Assembly (NCBI GenBank): GCA_001972305.1
Contig: BDDD01002371.1
Location: forward strand, 15,245-79,244
DNA: 64,000 nucleotides
Direction of reading: 5' to 3'
DNA from: Cephalotus follicularis
Lineage: Eukaryota; Streptophyta; Magnoliopsida; Oxalidales; Cephalotaceae
Shown: positions 43,795 through 53,314 of the stretch, one piece after another
How the letters are laid out: each line of letters starts with the position of its first letter
Position numbering within the stretch: position 1 is the stretch's first letter
Made by a program: the position numbers and the translations under genes
Notes under the pieces: model-generated
The model's database searches: none
What the model was told of the DNA's origin: nothing
What the model saw: the letters and a program-made list of their open reading frames with translations, nothing else

Positions 43795-43887
43795 ATGTTT
43801 ATTTGTTTGAATGATTTGATTGATTAAATGGTTATTTGAAGTGAAGTTATTTTTACTGTTTTTTCTGTTATTGTTCTGTTTTTGGCG

Positions 43888-44135
43888 AATCACGTCGACT
43901 TCTTTTCAAAACACATTGATGTAGTTTTGTAAAAACGTCGATCTCTTTATAAAACGTCGATGTTCTTTAAAAACGTCGATCTCTTTTAAAATACGTCGAT
44001 GTTTTTCAAAACGCAACGTTTTATTTCACATCGATGTTTTTTAACTAAGTTTTTTTTAAAGAACACGTCGATGCGTTTAAAATCACGTCGACGTCTTTAT
44101 ATCAGCCGTCGAGTTCTACATAAAAACACATCGAC
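43888..44135 (+). repeat. ACGTCGAY motif cluster between pol and the extra ORF of C
   Basis: Eleven copies (for example ACGTCGATC, ACGTCGATG, ACATCGATG, ACGTCGACG) in about 250 bp, at the position of the 2764-2990 cluster in element A. The core matches the LTR array of C, not that of A. Confidence 0.85.
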
Positions 44136-44326
44136 TTCTTTATATTTTCATTTTATCTCTTTAGACCTTTCTCTAAAAAAAAATTTTAAGTTTATTTTTC
44201 GTTTTAGTCATCAAAGCATCATCTACTCCATTCTTTTTCGTGATAAACGTTTTGTGTCTTCCATTCATCTCTCCTTTCCTTTCCTGTTTTTACAATTTCT
44301 GTTGTGCACTCAAACTGTTTGACAAA

Positions 44327-45667
44327 ATGACACACACAAAACGAGCTGGTAAGAAGAGGGCTGCTGGTCCTCCAAGCAACCAAAAATTGCTTCTAAACGC
44401 AAACTCAATATTCGTGAACCATCCCCTAATCCCGCTCTTGAATCGGATTCCGAATCCGAGGAAATCATTCCACTCCAGAATGTTGTCTTTATTGACAAAA
44501 GAGTAATGGGTGGAAGAAATATTGACTTGTCGTTTTTCTCAAATGAATTTTCTTTTGTCTCATGGCTTGAAAATTTGCATCTTCTTCCTTTGGTACAAAT
44601 TCAGGACGTGTTCTATGTTAAGCTAGTTAAAGAATTTTACATGAACTTGCGTATTGTCTCTAGTCCAAATAAGGAATTTTCCCTGTCTTCTAATGTTAAA
44701 GGCCAAAGAATATTCCTAGATGCTAGGATTCTTGCTTCAATTCTACACATTCCTCACACCGGCTTGTATATTTTTTAATACAAGAAGTGGCCGGAAGTTG
44801 AATGACATTTTGTCAATTTTGTATCCAAATGATCCAAATATTCACCCAAACATGGCTCTTTGCACAAATAAGTTGTCTGTTAATCATCGTCTCCTTCATC
44901 ATCTTATTGTCCATCAGCTCCTTCCTACCGGTGGTGGGTATGCAAAACTTTCTCGGATGCAAGCATTTTTAATGTGGTGCATCATCTCCAAAATTTAATT
45001 TTGCTATCCATTGCTGATGCTCCATACTATGGTCTGAGCCTTCACTCAAAAGAAATCGGTTCTTCCTTTTGGTTGCATTTTAACCAAAATCTTTCGTTAC
45101 CATGAAGTTCATATTGAGGGGGAGATTGCAACAAAATTGAAAAAGGAAGACACCTACAACAAGAGTACGCTAAATCAAATGGGTTGGAAAAAGCAAGAAT
45201 GGATTTGGACTTATTGTCCAAAGAGCGATCAAACTCAGAGGATCAATCGAGAGGAACAAGAAGAATTACCTCCATGGGAAGCTCAAGAAACCGGTCAAGA
45301 AGTTGCTCCTTCTCATCCTCGCTCTCATGCTCGTGGTTCCACCTCTACCTTGGAGTATGATCGTCTCGTCGAGTTTATGAGTTCTCGATTTGATGCACTG
45401 AATGTTCGGTTTGATTCTATGGAAGCATGTCTCAAGGATAAGTTCAAGTTTCTCCATTCTCGACTTGATAACTTGGAGAAGGATCACAAGACAAACCGTA
45501 CAGATTTTGAGAATGTCGAAGACACAATCTACTATGATCTACATGTCACCAAGAGACGTCTCAAACGTCTAGAACGGAAGCTTGCTGAATCAAAATCTAT
45601 TGACAAATGTGAGGAGACCTCTGGAGATGAATATGCTCATGATGATCCTCCTGTTTCTGAATGTTGA
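44327..45667 (+). pseudogene. Extra post-pol ORF of element C
   Basis: Homologue of 3039-4282 in A. It starts MTHTKRAGKKRAAG and shifts frame near 44385; the other frame continues NVVFIDKRVMGGRNIDLSFF and SWLENLHLLPLVQIQDVFYVKLVKEFYMNL. Further frame changes lie near 44780 and 45000-45137. The last part (45137-45667) has MGWKKQEWIWTYCP, a coiled coil (SSRFDALNVRFDSMEACLKD, RLDNLEKDHKTNRTDF, KRRLKRLERKLAES) and an acidic tail. No signal peptide or membrane segment is visible. Shared architecture in two diverged elements argues that this ORF is a real component; its function is unknown. Confidence 0.75.
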
Positions 45668-46022
45668 TTGTATTTTATTTTGGTTGTGTAACTATGAACA
45701 AATGGTTGAAATGTGAACAAGTGTCTTTTTGATGGTATTTTAATATGATATTTTGGTTGTTTGAATGTTGTTTGAATGTTATTGCTGATATTTTGTTATG
45801 ATATTCAAATCTTGATTTCTTAAGGGGGAGCATTATCTGTTTATGTTTTATGATATTACATGTATTTTTTATACTATCCAAAAAAGGGGGAGATAACTTT
45901 ATAATTTAGTAAGTTATAAGTAAGTTGTTTGCACTCTCTCTTACTCTCTCTTACTTTCAATACATATATCAATTTTTATGCCTTTTTGCGCAAAATTTTG
46001 TCATCATCAAAAAGGGGGAGAT
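45668..46022 (+). other. 3' UTR of C with repeated polypurine tracts
   Basis: TTAAGGGGGAGCATT (45820), AAAAAAGGGGGAGATAAC (45881) and the LTR-adjacent AAAAAGGGGGAGATT (46009-46023). The last would prime plus-strand synthesis. Confidence 0.85.
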
Positions 46023-47296
46023 TGTTGACATTTTAGTCTCAATCCCAGTTTTGATGATAACATATTTGCTTCTAACTATTTTACTTTATGCGCAAGATAC
46101 TTAACAAACTCACAAAAATGCAAAAAGACAATTTCAGATGAAAGACATCGACGTCATTAAAGGAAGACATCGACGCCTTTAAAGCACCAACAGTTATAGG
46201 TAGTTATTCTTGAAAGACATCGATCTCATTCCAAAAAGACATCGACACCTTCAGCCTCAAAAGTTACAGGTCGTTTTTCAACAATGACATCGATCCCTTT
46301 CAGAGAAGACATCGACGTCTTTAACCCAAAAAGTTACAGGTCGATTTTAAACAAAGACATCGATCTTTTTCAGTGAAGACATCGACGGTTTTCATCAAAG
46401 ACATCGATCCCTTCAAAAAGACATCGATGTGTTTAATGCACCAAAGTTACAGGTTGTTTTTTATCATAGACATCGAGTATTTCCTACAAAGACATTGACT
46501 CCAAAGTAAAAGACATCGATCCCTTTTCAAAGATATCGATGTGTTTTTCGTGACTTCTATTTTTTCAGAAAAGACATCGACGCAGTTTAAAGACGTCGAT
46601 GTGTTGCTCATATCTTCAAAGCCTGGCAACAACTCCAGCAAAGACATCGAAGTCATTTATAGACATCGACGTCTTCAGACAAAATTACGCCCTGAATGCT
46701 AGCAACGGCTAGTTAACTGATGAAGACATCGACGCTTATCAAAAGACATCGACGTCTTTACTCCAACGGCTACATAACAGAGTTTACAGATTGTCATCAG
46801 TTTTCAATTCAAAATCCCCATAATTTAAGCAACGGATACATGGATTGTTTGGCTATATAAAGGAGGGTTCAAGGCTTCAGAAATCATTAAGAAACAAAGT
46901 AATCAAGCAATCAAGCAAGCTACATTTTACAATATCAAAGTGTTCTTAAGCTTCTCCAAAAAGCCCATAGCTTTATCTTCTGGATTTCTTTGTAATTCTC
47001 TCTTGTTCTTTGTTGTAAGCCAAACCTACTGAGAGGGTACATTGTAAACACATTACAAACTTGTAAAAGAGGAGAGTGAATCCTCAAAAGGTCTTGAGGT
47101 CAAGATCAAGTGATTGAGTTCAATCACAAAAACTGTGAGGTGTAACGAATTGCTTCCTTAATCAATTCGAGCTAGTGAAAACTCAAGGAGCTCCCTTGGG
47201 AAAAAATGGACGTAGGCAAGAGTTAGCCGAACCACTCTAAAAACAGAGAATCTTTTTATCCCTACTCGTATATTGCAAGAACTCTTTTTTATTTCA
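46023..47296 (+). repeat. 3' LTR of element C (complete, 1274 bp)
   Basis: TGTTGACATTTTAG to TATTTCA, followed by the duplication ATAAT. Carries the palindrome array, the TATA box at 46854 and a U5 missing from the 5' copy. Confidence 0.95.
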
Positions 47297-47301
47297 ATAA
47301 T

Positions 47302-47877
47302 TTTTTAATGCAATTAGGAATGACTAATTGGATAGTGTAAAGTGTTATGATTAATCCTATGGCTAGCATAATTATGAACCCATAGAGTCTCACACAATAC
47401 AAGTGTGAGAATGTTAGAGAAACAGAGAGAGAATTAATTATACTAATGTGATTAGTATAATTAAACCAAAGCTTATGAGATAGGTTTTATAAGATTAATG
47501 TGATTAATAACATGTGACATTTTATGTCACTTATCTAGCTATGGCTAAGTTAAGTCAAAGGTTAGCCTTGGTCTTAGCTTAGTATATATACTAAGAGTTA
47601 GACTTGATTTGGCTTTAGAGTTAATTTCATAAAAGGAGGAAAGATACTAAGGCTTAAGAGACTAGCATTTCCACCTTCGTTCTTCATCTCCTTTTGGCTG
47701 AAATTTTAACTCCCTCTCTCAACACTCTCTTGCTTTTCTTATGGTGTAGATCCTTTTGAAGATAGCACACTCTTTGTTGTTCGAAATGTGCCTTGAAGTA
47801 AGATAGATTTTGAAAAGATTTGGTGGAGTAAAGAACTTATAGTAAGTGTTATATCTTCTTCTTTCTCCTTTACTTAC
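47302..47877 (+). repeat. LTR of element J, segment 2
   Basis: Lies between C and L. CTTAC at its end (47873-47877) is the left target duplication of L. It contains no coding sequence. Confidence 0.65.
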
Positions 47878-48093
47878 TGTTGGCTTTTTGCCACCCCTTT
47901 AAATGTGTTAAAGATAATGTTTCGATGATTAACAAACAAGTAACAATCAAGAAATACTTNCACTCCTTCTATCCCTTATCTCTTTACTTGTCATTGTTTA
48001 ATTGTTTGTTGTGTGCTTGTTTAGATTCATTGTCTTAAGTTGTATTTTCCGCATATAAAATTATTAGTTAAAGGTTGCCATACATTATTTTCA
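47878..48093 (+). repeat. 5' LTR of L (contains an N)
   Basis: TGTTGGCTTTTTGCC to ATTTTCA. One N at 47960 stands where the 3' LTR has 14 bases; correcting for this gives 229 bp, equal to the 3' copy. Only three other differences are seen. Confidence 0.93.
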
Positions 48094-48095
48094 AT

Positions 48096-48107
48096 TGGTA
48101 TCAGAGC
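48096..48107 (+). other. Primer-binding site of L (initiator Met-tRNA)
   Basis: TGGTATCAGAGC, two bases after the LTR end. Confidence 0.93.
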
Positions 48108-48148
48108 GGTTATCTCATAATTCTTAATTGTTAGAGATATAAAGATCC

Positions 48149-49881
48149 ATGGCAAACCAAATGAAACTAAACATGGGATTAGAAGGATCATCCATTTCTA
48201 GACCTCCATTTTTTTATGGAAACAACTATAGTTTTTGGAAGACTAGGATGACTATTTTTTTACAATCCCTTGACTATCAATTGTGGCATATAATTGTTAA
48301 TGGTCCTAGGATGCCCACTAGAACTATAGAAGGAGTAGTCTCTCCTAAGCCCGAAAATGAATATAATGATAATGACTTTAGGATGCTCCAATTAAATTTT
48401 AAAGCTAAACATGTTTTATTTTGTGCCGTTGGCCCGAATGAATTTAATCGGATATCTTCTTGTGATTCGGCAAAAGAAATGTGGGATTTATTAGAAGTCA
48501 CATATGAAGGCACGAATCAAGTTAAAGAATCTAAAATTAGCATGCTTGTACATGAGTATGAATTGTTTATGATGCAAAATGATGAATGTATAAGTGACAT
48601 GTTTACTCGCTTTACTACTATTACAAATTCTCTTGAAAATCTTGACAAGTCTTATTCTAACCAAGAACTTGTAAGAAAAATTTTAAGGTGCTTGCCGAAG
48701 AGTTGGACTCCAAAGGTGACGGCAATTGAGAGGCTAAAGACCTATCAACTCTTCCTCTTGAGCAGCTCCTTGGCTCCTTGATGACACATGAGACTACAAT
48801 GAAGAATCATGAGAATGTGGAAGTCAAAAAGAAGAAGACAATTGCCTTAAAAACATTAAGAGAAGAAAGTGAGAGTGATGAGGATGACGATATTGTACTT
48901 ATCTCCAAACAATTCAAGAAGTTCATCAAGAGTCAAAAAGGTAAAAAGGCCTTCAAAAAGAAAGTCTCTCAAGATGAAGAATCGAGCAAAAGGGAAGAAC
49001 CGACTTGCTTTGAGTGCAAAAAGCCGGGTCATTTCAAGAACGAGTGCCCGTATCTCAAAAAGAAAGAAAAATTCAACAAGGAACATTTCAAGAAGAAGAA
49101 TGAGCAATCCAAGAAGAAGAAAGCAATGGTAGCAACTTGGGATGATAGCGATCCCTCTAGCTCCGAAGAAGAAGAAAGTGATGAAGAAGTTGCCAACCTT
49201 GCTCTCATGGCTATGGAAGAAGATACTAGTGGAGATGAAAGCGAAAGTGAGGTAAATTTTACATTTGATGAATTACAAAATGCCTATGAGAAATTATATA
49301 TTGAATATGAAAATGTTTGTTTGAAAAATAAGACATTAAAGAAAAATGCTATGTCCACGTCTAAAGAAATTGATAATTTAAAGAGTGAGAATAGCAAGCA
49401 TTTGAATGAAATTGAATCTCTAAAGGATAAGAATAGCTTCTATATGAATGAGATTGATGTTTTAAATATTTCTTCAAAATTGTCAAATGATTTTATGGAA
49501 GAAAATGAAAGGCTAAAAATCGAAATTGATGCCTTGAGGAAGACATTTTCTAAATTTTCTAATAGTAGTGACAAGTTGGATAATTTGTTAGGTTTACAAA
49601 GATGTGTGTTTGACAAAACCGGTCTCGGCTATGAACAAATGAAAAATGTCAAACACTTTAACAATTTCTTTGTTAAGAAAGTAGAGCCTCAATTTTGTTG
49701 CAATTATTGTGGTAGAATAGGACATGTATCTTCCTCTTGCATTTTTAGGAATAATTTTCGTTTTGGTAAATCTAGAAAGATTTGGGTTCCGAAAGGAACT
49801 CTTGTGACTAACTTGCAAGAACCCAAGTTCAAATGGGTACCAAAAACTTTAACATTGTTTTGTTGGTGTACTTGGAGTTAA
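48149..49881 (+). pseudogene. Gag of element L with one 1-bp frameshift
   Basis: Starts at the ATG at 48149 (MANQMKLNMGLEG), about 40 bp after the PBS. Capsid-like region: RPPFFYGNNYSFWKTRMTIF, KAKHVLFCAVGPNEFNRISS, EMWDLLEVTYEGTNQVKESK. The frame shifts near 48730, where GAGGAG of relatives reads GAGAG; the second frame runs 48778-49881 without a stop. The zinc knuckle CFECKKPGHFKNEC is near 49010, then lysine- and acid-rich runs, a coiled coil (about 49260-49560) and a second CCHC CNYCGRIGHVSSSC near 49700. The end is TFKWVPK-like. Homologous to gag of C. A single-base loss is the only visible defect. Confidence 0.9.
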
Positions 49882-50618
49882 ATTTCAAGATGTTCAAGTA
49901 CACAAATATGGGTGAGAATGCTTTAGTTGATGGGGAGATATTGATACAATGTTGATTGCTTCTTTTAATCTTTTATTTAGTATCATTTTTATCCAACAAT
50001 TGGTATATCTCAAATTTTTATGATTGATATTTTAAACATTCAATGGATTTTATTTCAATTGGTATTCACCTATTCTTGTTTTAAGTTGATATCCCTTTTC
50101 AAAAAGGTTTAATTGGTGTCAATTCTTTGACATATTCTTTATAAAAAGGGGAAAATGTTGCTTAAGGAAAAATTGATAGCTTATGCTAAAGGGGAGCTAG
50201 ATATGAAAATGTGCTATTAATGATGAATATTTTAAGGGGGAGTTTATGGTAAAAGGAAAGCTAGATAAGATTTACTTGCATAAATCGCTATTTTGAAATA
50301 TGAAAATTAGATCATTCTTTTTATGGTTAAGGGGGAGTTTCTTTAATCTTTTTGTTGTTTGACAAAAAGGGGGAGATTATTGGTATTGCATTAGTAAAGG
50401 ACATTGGTAGATTGCATTGCAATTTGGTATTGCATTGGTAGATATTGGTATTTTTTTAAGACTATGAATATATAAAGAATGTTGCTAAATCACTTTAAAC
50501 AACGGTTTTTAGACTTGATAATTTATGGTTGAGTTAATTTCAGTAGTGTTAAATGATTAATCATTTCAAAATCATGCAATACTAGGCTTGTTTTGTCAAT
50601 CATCAAAAAGTGGGAGAT
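49882..50618 (+). other. Noncoding 3' part of L with PPT-like tracts
   Basis: No pol remnant is seen. Purine tracts of the type AAGGGGGAG recur near 50234, 50331 and 50366 and before the LTR (AAAAAGTGGGAGAT, 50605-50618). Confidence 0.85.
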
Positions 50619-50847
50619 TGTTGGCTTTTTGCCACCCCTTTAAATGTGTTAAAGATAATGTTTCGATGATTAACAAACAAGTAACAATCAAGAAATACTT
50701 GTATGCATGTTTTTCACTCCTTCTATCCCTTATCTCTTTACTTGTCATTGTTTAATTGTTTGTTGTGTGCTTGTTTAGATTCATTGTCTTAAGTTGTATT
50801 TTCCGCATACAAAATTATTAGTTAAAGGTTGCCATACATTACTTGCA
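50619..50847 (+). repeat. 3' LTR of L
   Basis: TGTTGGC to ACTTGCA, 229 bp, followed by CTTAC. Confidence 0.95.
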
Positions 50848-50852
50848 CTTAC

Positions 50853-50983
50853 TTTCATATATCAAAGTTTGTGATCAAAGTGATCTTGGCAAAGGGATTT
50901 CTTAATGTATATCCCTTCCGCATTAGGATTGTATTTTTGGTTAGTTTAAGTGTTAATCTAACATCTTTATAAAGAAACCAACA
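50853..50983 (+). repeat. LTR of element J, segment 3 (end)
   Basis: Ends AAACCAACA at 50983. Directly after comes AATAGTATCAAAGCC, a degenerate Met-tRNA primer-binding site (usual TGGTATCAGAGCC), so this is the 5' LTR of a plus-strand element. Confidence 0.6.
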
Positions 50984-52440
50984 AATAGTATCAAAGCCAA
51001 TTTTGATCGTACTTTGATATATGTTTTGTTATGTGTTAAATGTTTGAGCATGATTTATGAGATAAATTTTTTGTTATTTTAGGTTGAAAAAGTTACTAAT
51101 TTGATGATCTATAATGGGACAAAAGAGTTTTGTTTTGTGTTTTAAGGCTACCCGTGTATTTGTGTTGATGTTAGAGACATTTTTCATGTTTGGACCTAAG
51201 CTTAAAAACCACCATAATGACCTCTAAAGGAGACACTAAAATTTAGGTCCTAAAGCTTGTATCCTCTATTAATGGAGTTTGTCTCTTGTTAATAAGAGTT
51301 ACTACTACAGATGAAGAAGATAAGCTATTAATGTTTTTACCAAAAAGTTATCATACCATACTCCTCTATGCACATGAAGTGTATCATAAGCCTTACTAAC
51401 CATTTAATTCATGTCATAACATGTAAGAGTTTCATTAATGTGATGTAAAGGATTGTGTGGAGGTTTGGTTAAAATGATGGAAGCCATGAGAGACATGATT
51501 TATGGGATTTGAATGTTGAGTATTTAACACACTTTGGCATAAATGCTTTTTTAATAAAGTAACTTGATTTTGCAGGGTTGAATCATATAGCTAGGATTGA
51601 ATCTTGACTTTAAGGATTAGATTTGATTCATGAGATGGATGATTGGATTGAAGGACAAGTGACATGTGTGTTGAATGACACATTGCATTTTGATTAGGAT
51701 TTTTACTAAACCCCAATTGTCCCTCATCCAAAGTCCAAATTCAAAGTGGGCCTTTATATCACTAAAGCCCAAAGTGAGTTTGGGCCTCAATTCACTTGAG
51801 GCCCAATGCTTGGTGGGCCCTTCGTATTTCTGACTTAATAAGAATATTAAGTCCATAGCCCAAAAGTTTAAATTAATTTTTTTTTTTCAATAGTTGATTA
51901 TAGTTTTGTGTGGATATAGACTTTATTAAATACTCATTATTACTCATATATTTAACATTTATTTGTATTCAATGAGATTGAATTAAAATATACATGATGG
52001 TATTTCATGGACTTTAAGCTAGATTGATGGTTTTATTTATTCAAGTATTGAATGTATGTTAGATTTATTGCTTTAATGGTAAGTGAATGTAATATTCTTT
52101 TAATAAGGCTTTCATACCTCTTCTCTCTCCTATTTGTAATATGTATTAACTTTGTACCTCTCTCATGTAAATTCCCTCGATTTGAAATCGAGTTTCTATT
52201 TAATTCATATGTAGAAGTAGTTGGTTAATTGGCGAGAGTCGTGATGGAAGGTGGATGAGAAGATTGAAGATTTAAATTGTAATATTCATATGCACCCATG
52301 AGTTGTATGAGATACCACATTATTGTAATAATTTCCTAAGATAAGACCATTAGTTCTTAAGTCCCGATCTAGTGGACGAGCTGGTTCCAATTTAATTATT
52401 GAGGGGACACCTGGGAAGGAGGCTTTGATCAACTTGAAGT
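50984..52440 (+). other. Noncoding interior of element J (LARD-like)
   Basis: No gag or pol similarity follows the degenerate PBS. The stretch is AT-rich and noncoding, with a 'gggcc' palindromic patch near 51750-51820 and CT-rich runs near 52130. A long LTR followed by noncoding interior is the pattern of large retrotransposon derivatives, offered as inference only. Confidence 0.4.
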
Positions 52441-53010
52441 TACAAAGGCAACACAAAAGAAGAGATAATAAGTTTCTTATAGGAGAACTTCGATCTCTTC
52501 ACTTGGTCACCCAAAGATGTCTTCGGGATAGATCCACCTTTCATCACACAGGATAAAACTAGATCCCCAGCATAAACTGGTAAAACAGAAGAAGATGAAC
52601 CTTGCATTGGAAAGGCAACAAGCTATCATTGAAGAACTGAACAAGCTTTTGAGTGACGGTTTCATAAGAGAGGTGGAACACACATAATGACTTACGAATG
52701 TAGTATTTGGTCAAGTAGTCATATAAGGAAAATGGAGGATGTGCGTGGACTTTACTAGTCTCAACAAGGCATGCCCAAAGGATCATTATCCTTTGCCTTG
52801 ATAGATTAGTTAGCCAATGCAACATTAGGCAACTAACTACACCACTTCATGGATGCATACTTCAGATATAATCGATCAAGGTGGTGTAGGAGGATGAGAT
52901 CAAAACTTCCTTCATTACACAAGAGGTAACTTATTATTACAAGGTCATGCCCGTTGACCTCAATTTTAGGAGACAACTCATACTTTTGGTATAAGTTTGG
53001 GGGACAATTT
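52441..53010 (+). pseudogene. Tat-clade gypsy RT remnant
   Basis: Fragments in shifting frames: PKDVFGIDPPFITQDK near 52515, FIREVE-like segment near 52660, GRCVDFT.LNKACPK-like segment near 52745, LIDQL.NAT and FMDAYFRYN near 52850. The order is that of Tat RT but blocks are missing and stops are frequent. It ends about 300 bp before the PPR start. Confidence 0.75.
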
Positions 53011-53314
53011 GGATCTTCAGCCAATTTTAAAAATTAAATTATAGCTACAAAAATAATTTTTTTTTGAAAAAAGGATTAGCAATGATTATACAAAACAAGG
53101 TTCTTTAAGTGCACCCCGTTTTAGTGACATTAGATGGATAAAAAACGATAAATTGTATTTTAGTTTTAAATCTCTTATTGTTTGAACTTTGTATCTCTTT
53201 GGTGTGATATAGAGACTACGGTGTACCAAAGAAAACGGAGTATTGTAGTGAAAGCAAATAAAAACATAACAGCTTAAAGAAAGTAATAATGGTATGATAT
53301 ATTGAGCTGAAGAA
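53011..53314 (+). other. Upstream region of the PPR gene
   Basis: AT-rich, without a repeat that I recognise. It should include promoter and leader. No TATA box stands out. Confidence 0.5.

Larger units (their letters stand above)
39656..47296 (+). mobile_element. Sirevirus element C, internally deleted
   Basis: Bounded by TG at 39656 and CA at 47295-47296, with exact target duplication ATAAT (39651-39655, 47297-47301). Order: truncated 5' LTR, gag, protease, pre-integrase, C-terminal RT, RNase H, extra ORF, PPTs, full 3' LTR. Two large deletions are visible: the end of the 5' LTR through the start of gag (junction 40702/40703), and integrase plus the N-terminal half of RT (junction near 42825). 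It is non-autonomous. Confidence 0.95.
47878..50847 (+). mobile_element. Gag-only LTR element L (TR-GAG type)
   Basis: Exact target duplication CTTAC (47873-47877, 50848-50852), LTRs of 216 and 229 bp, PBS, one gag region, several PPTs; no protease, integrase or RT. At 2970 bp it matches the described class of terminal-repeat elements carrying only GAG. It must borrow enzymes from an autonomous Sirevirus, which is inference. Confidence 0.93.
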
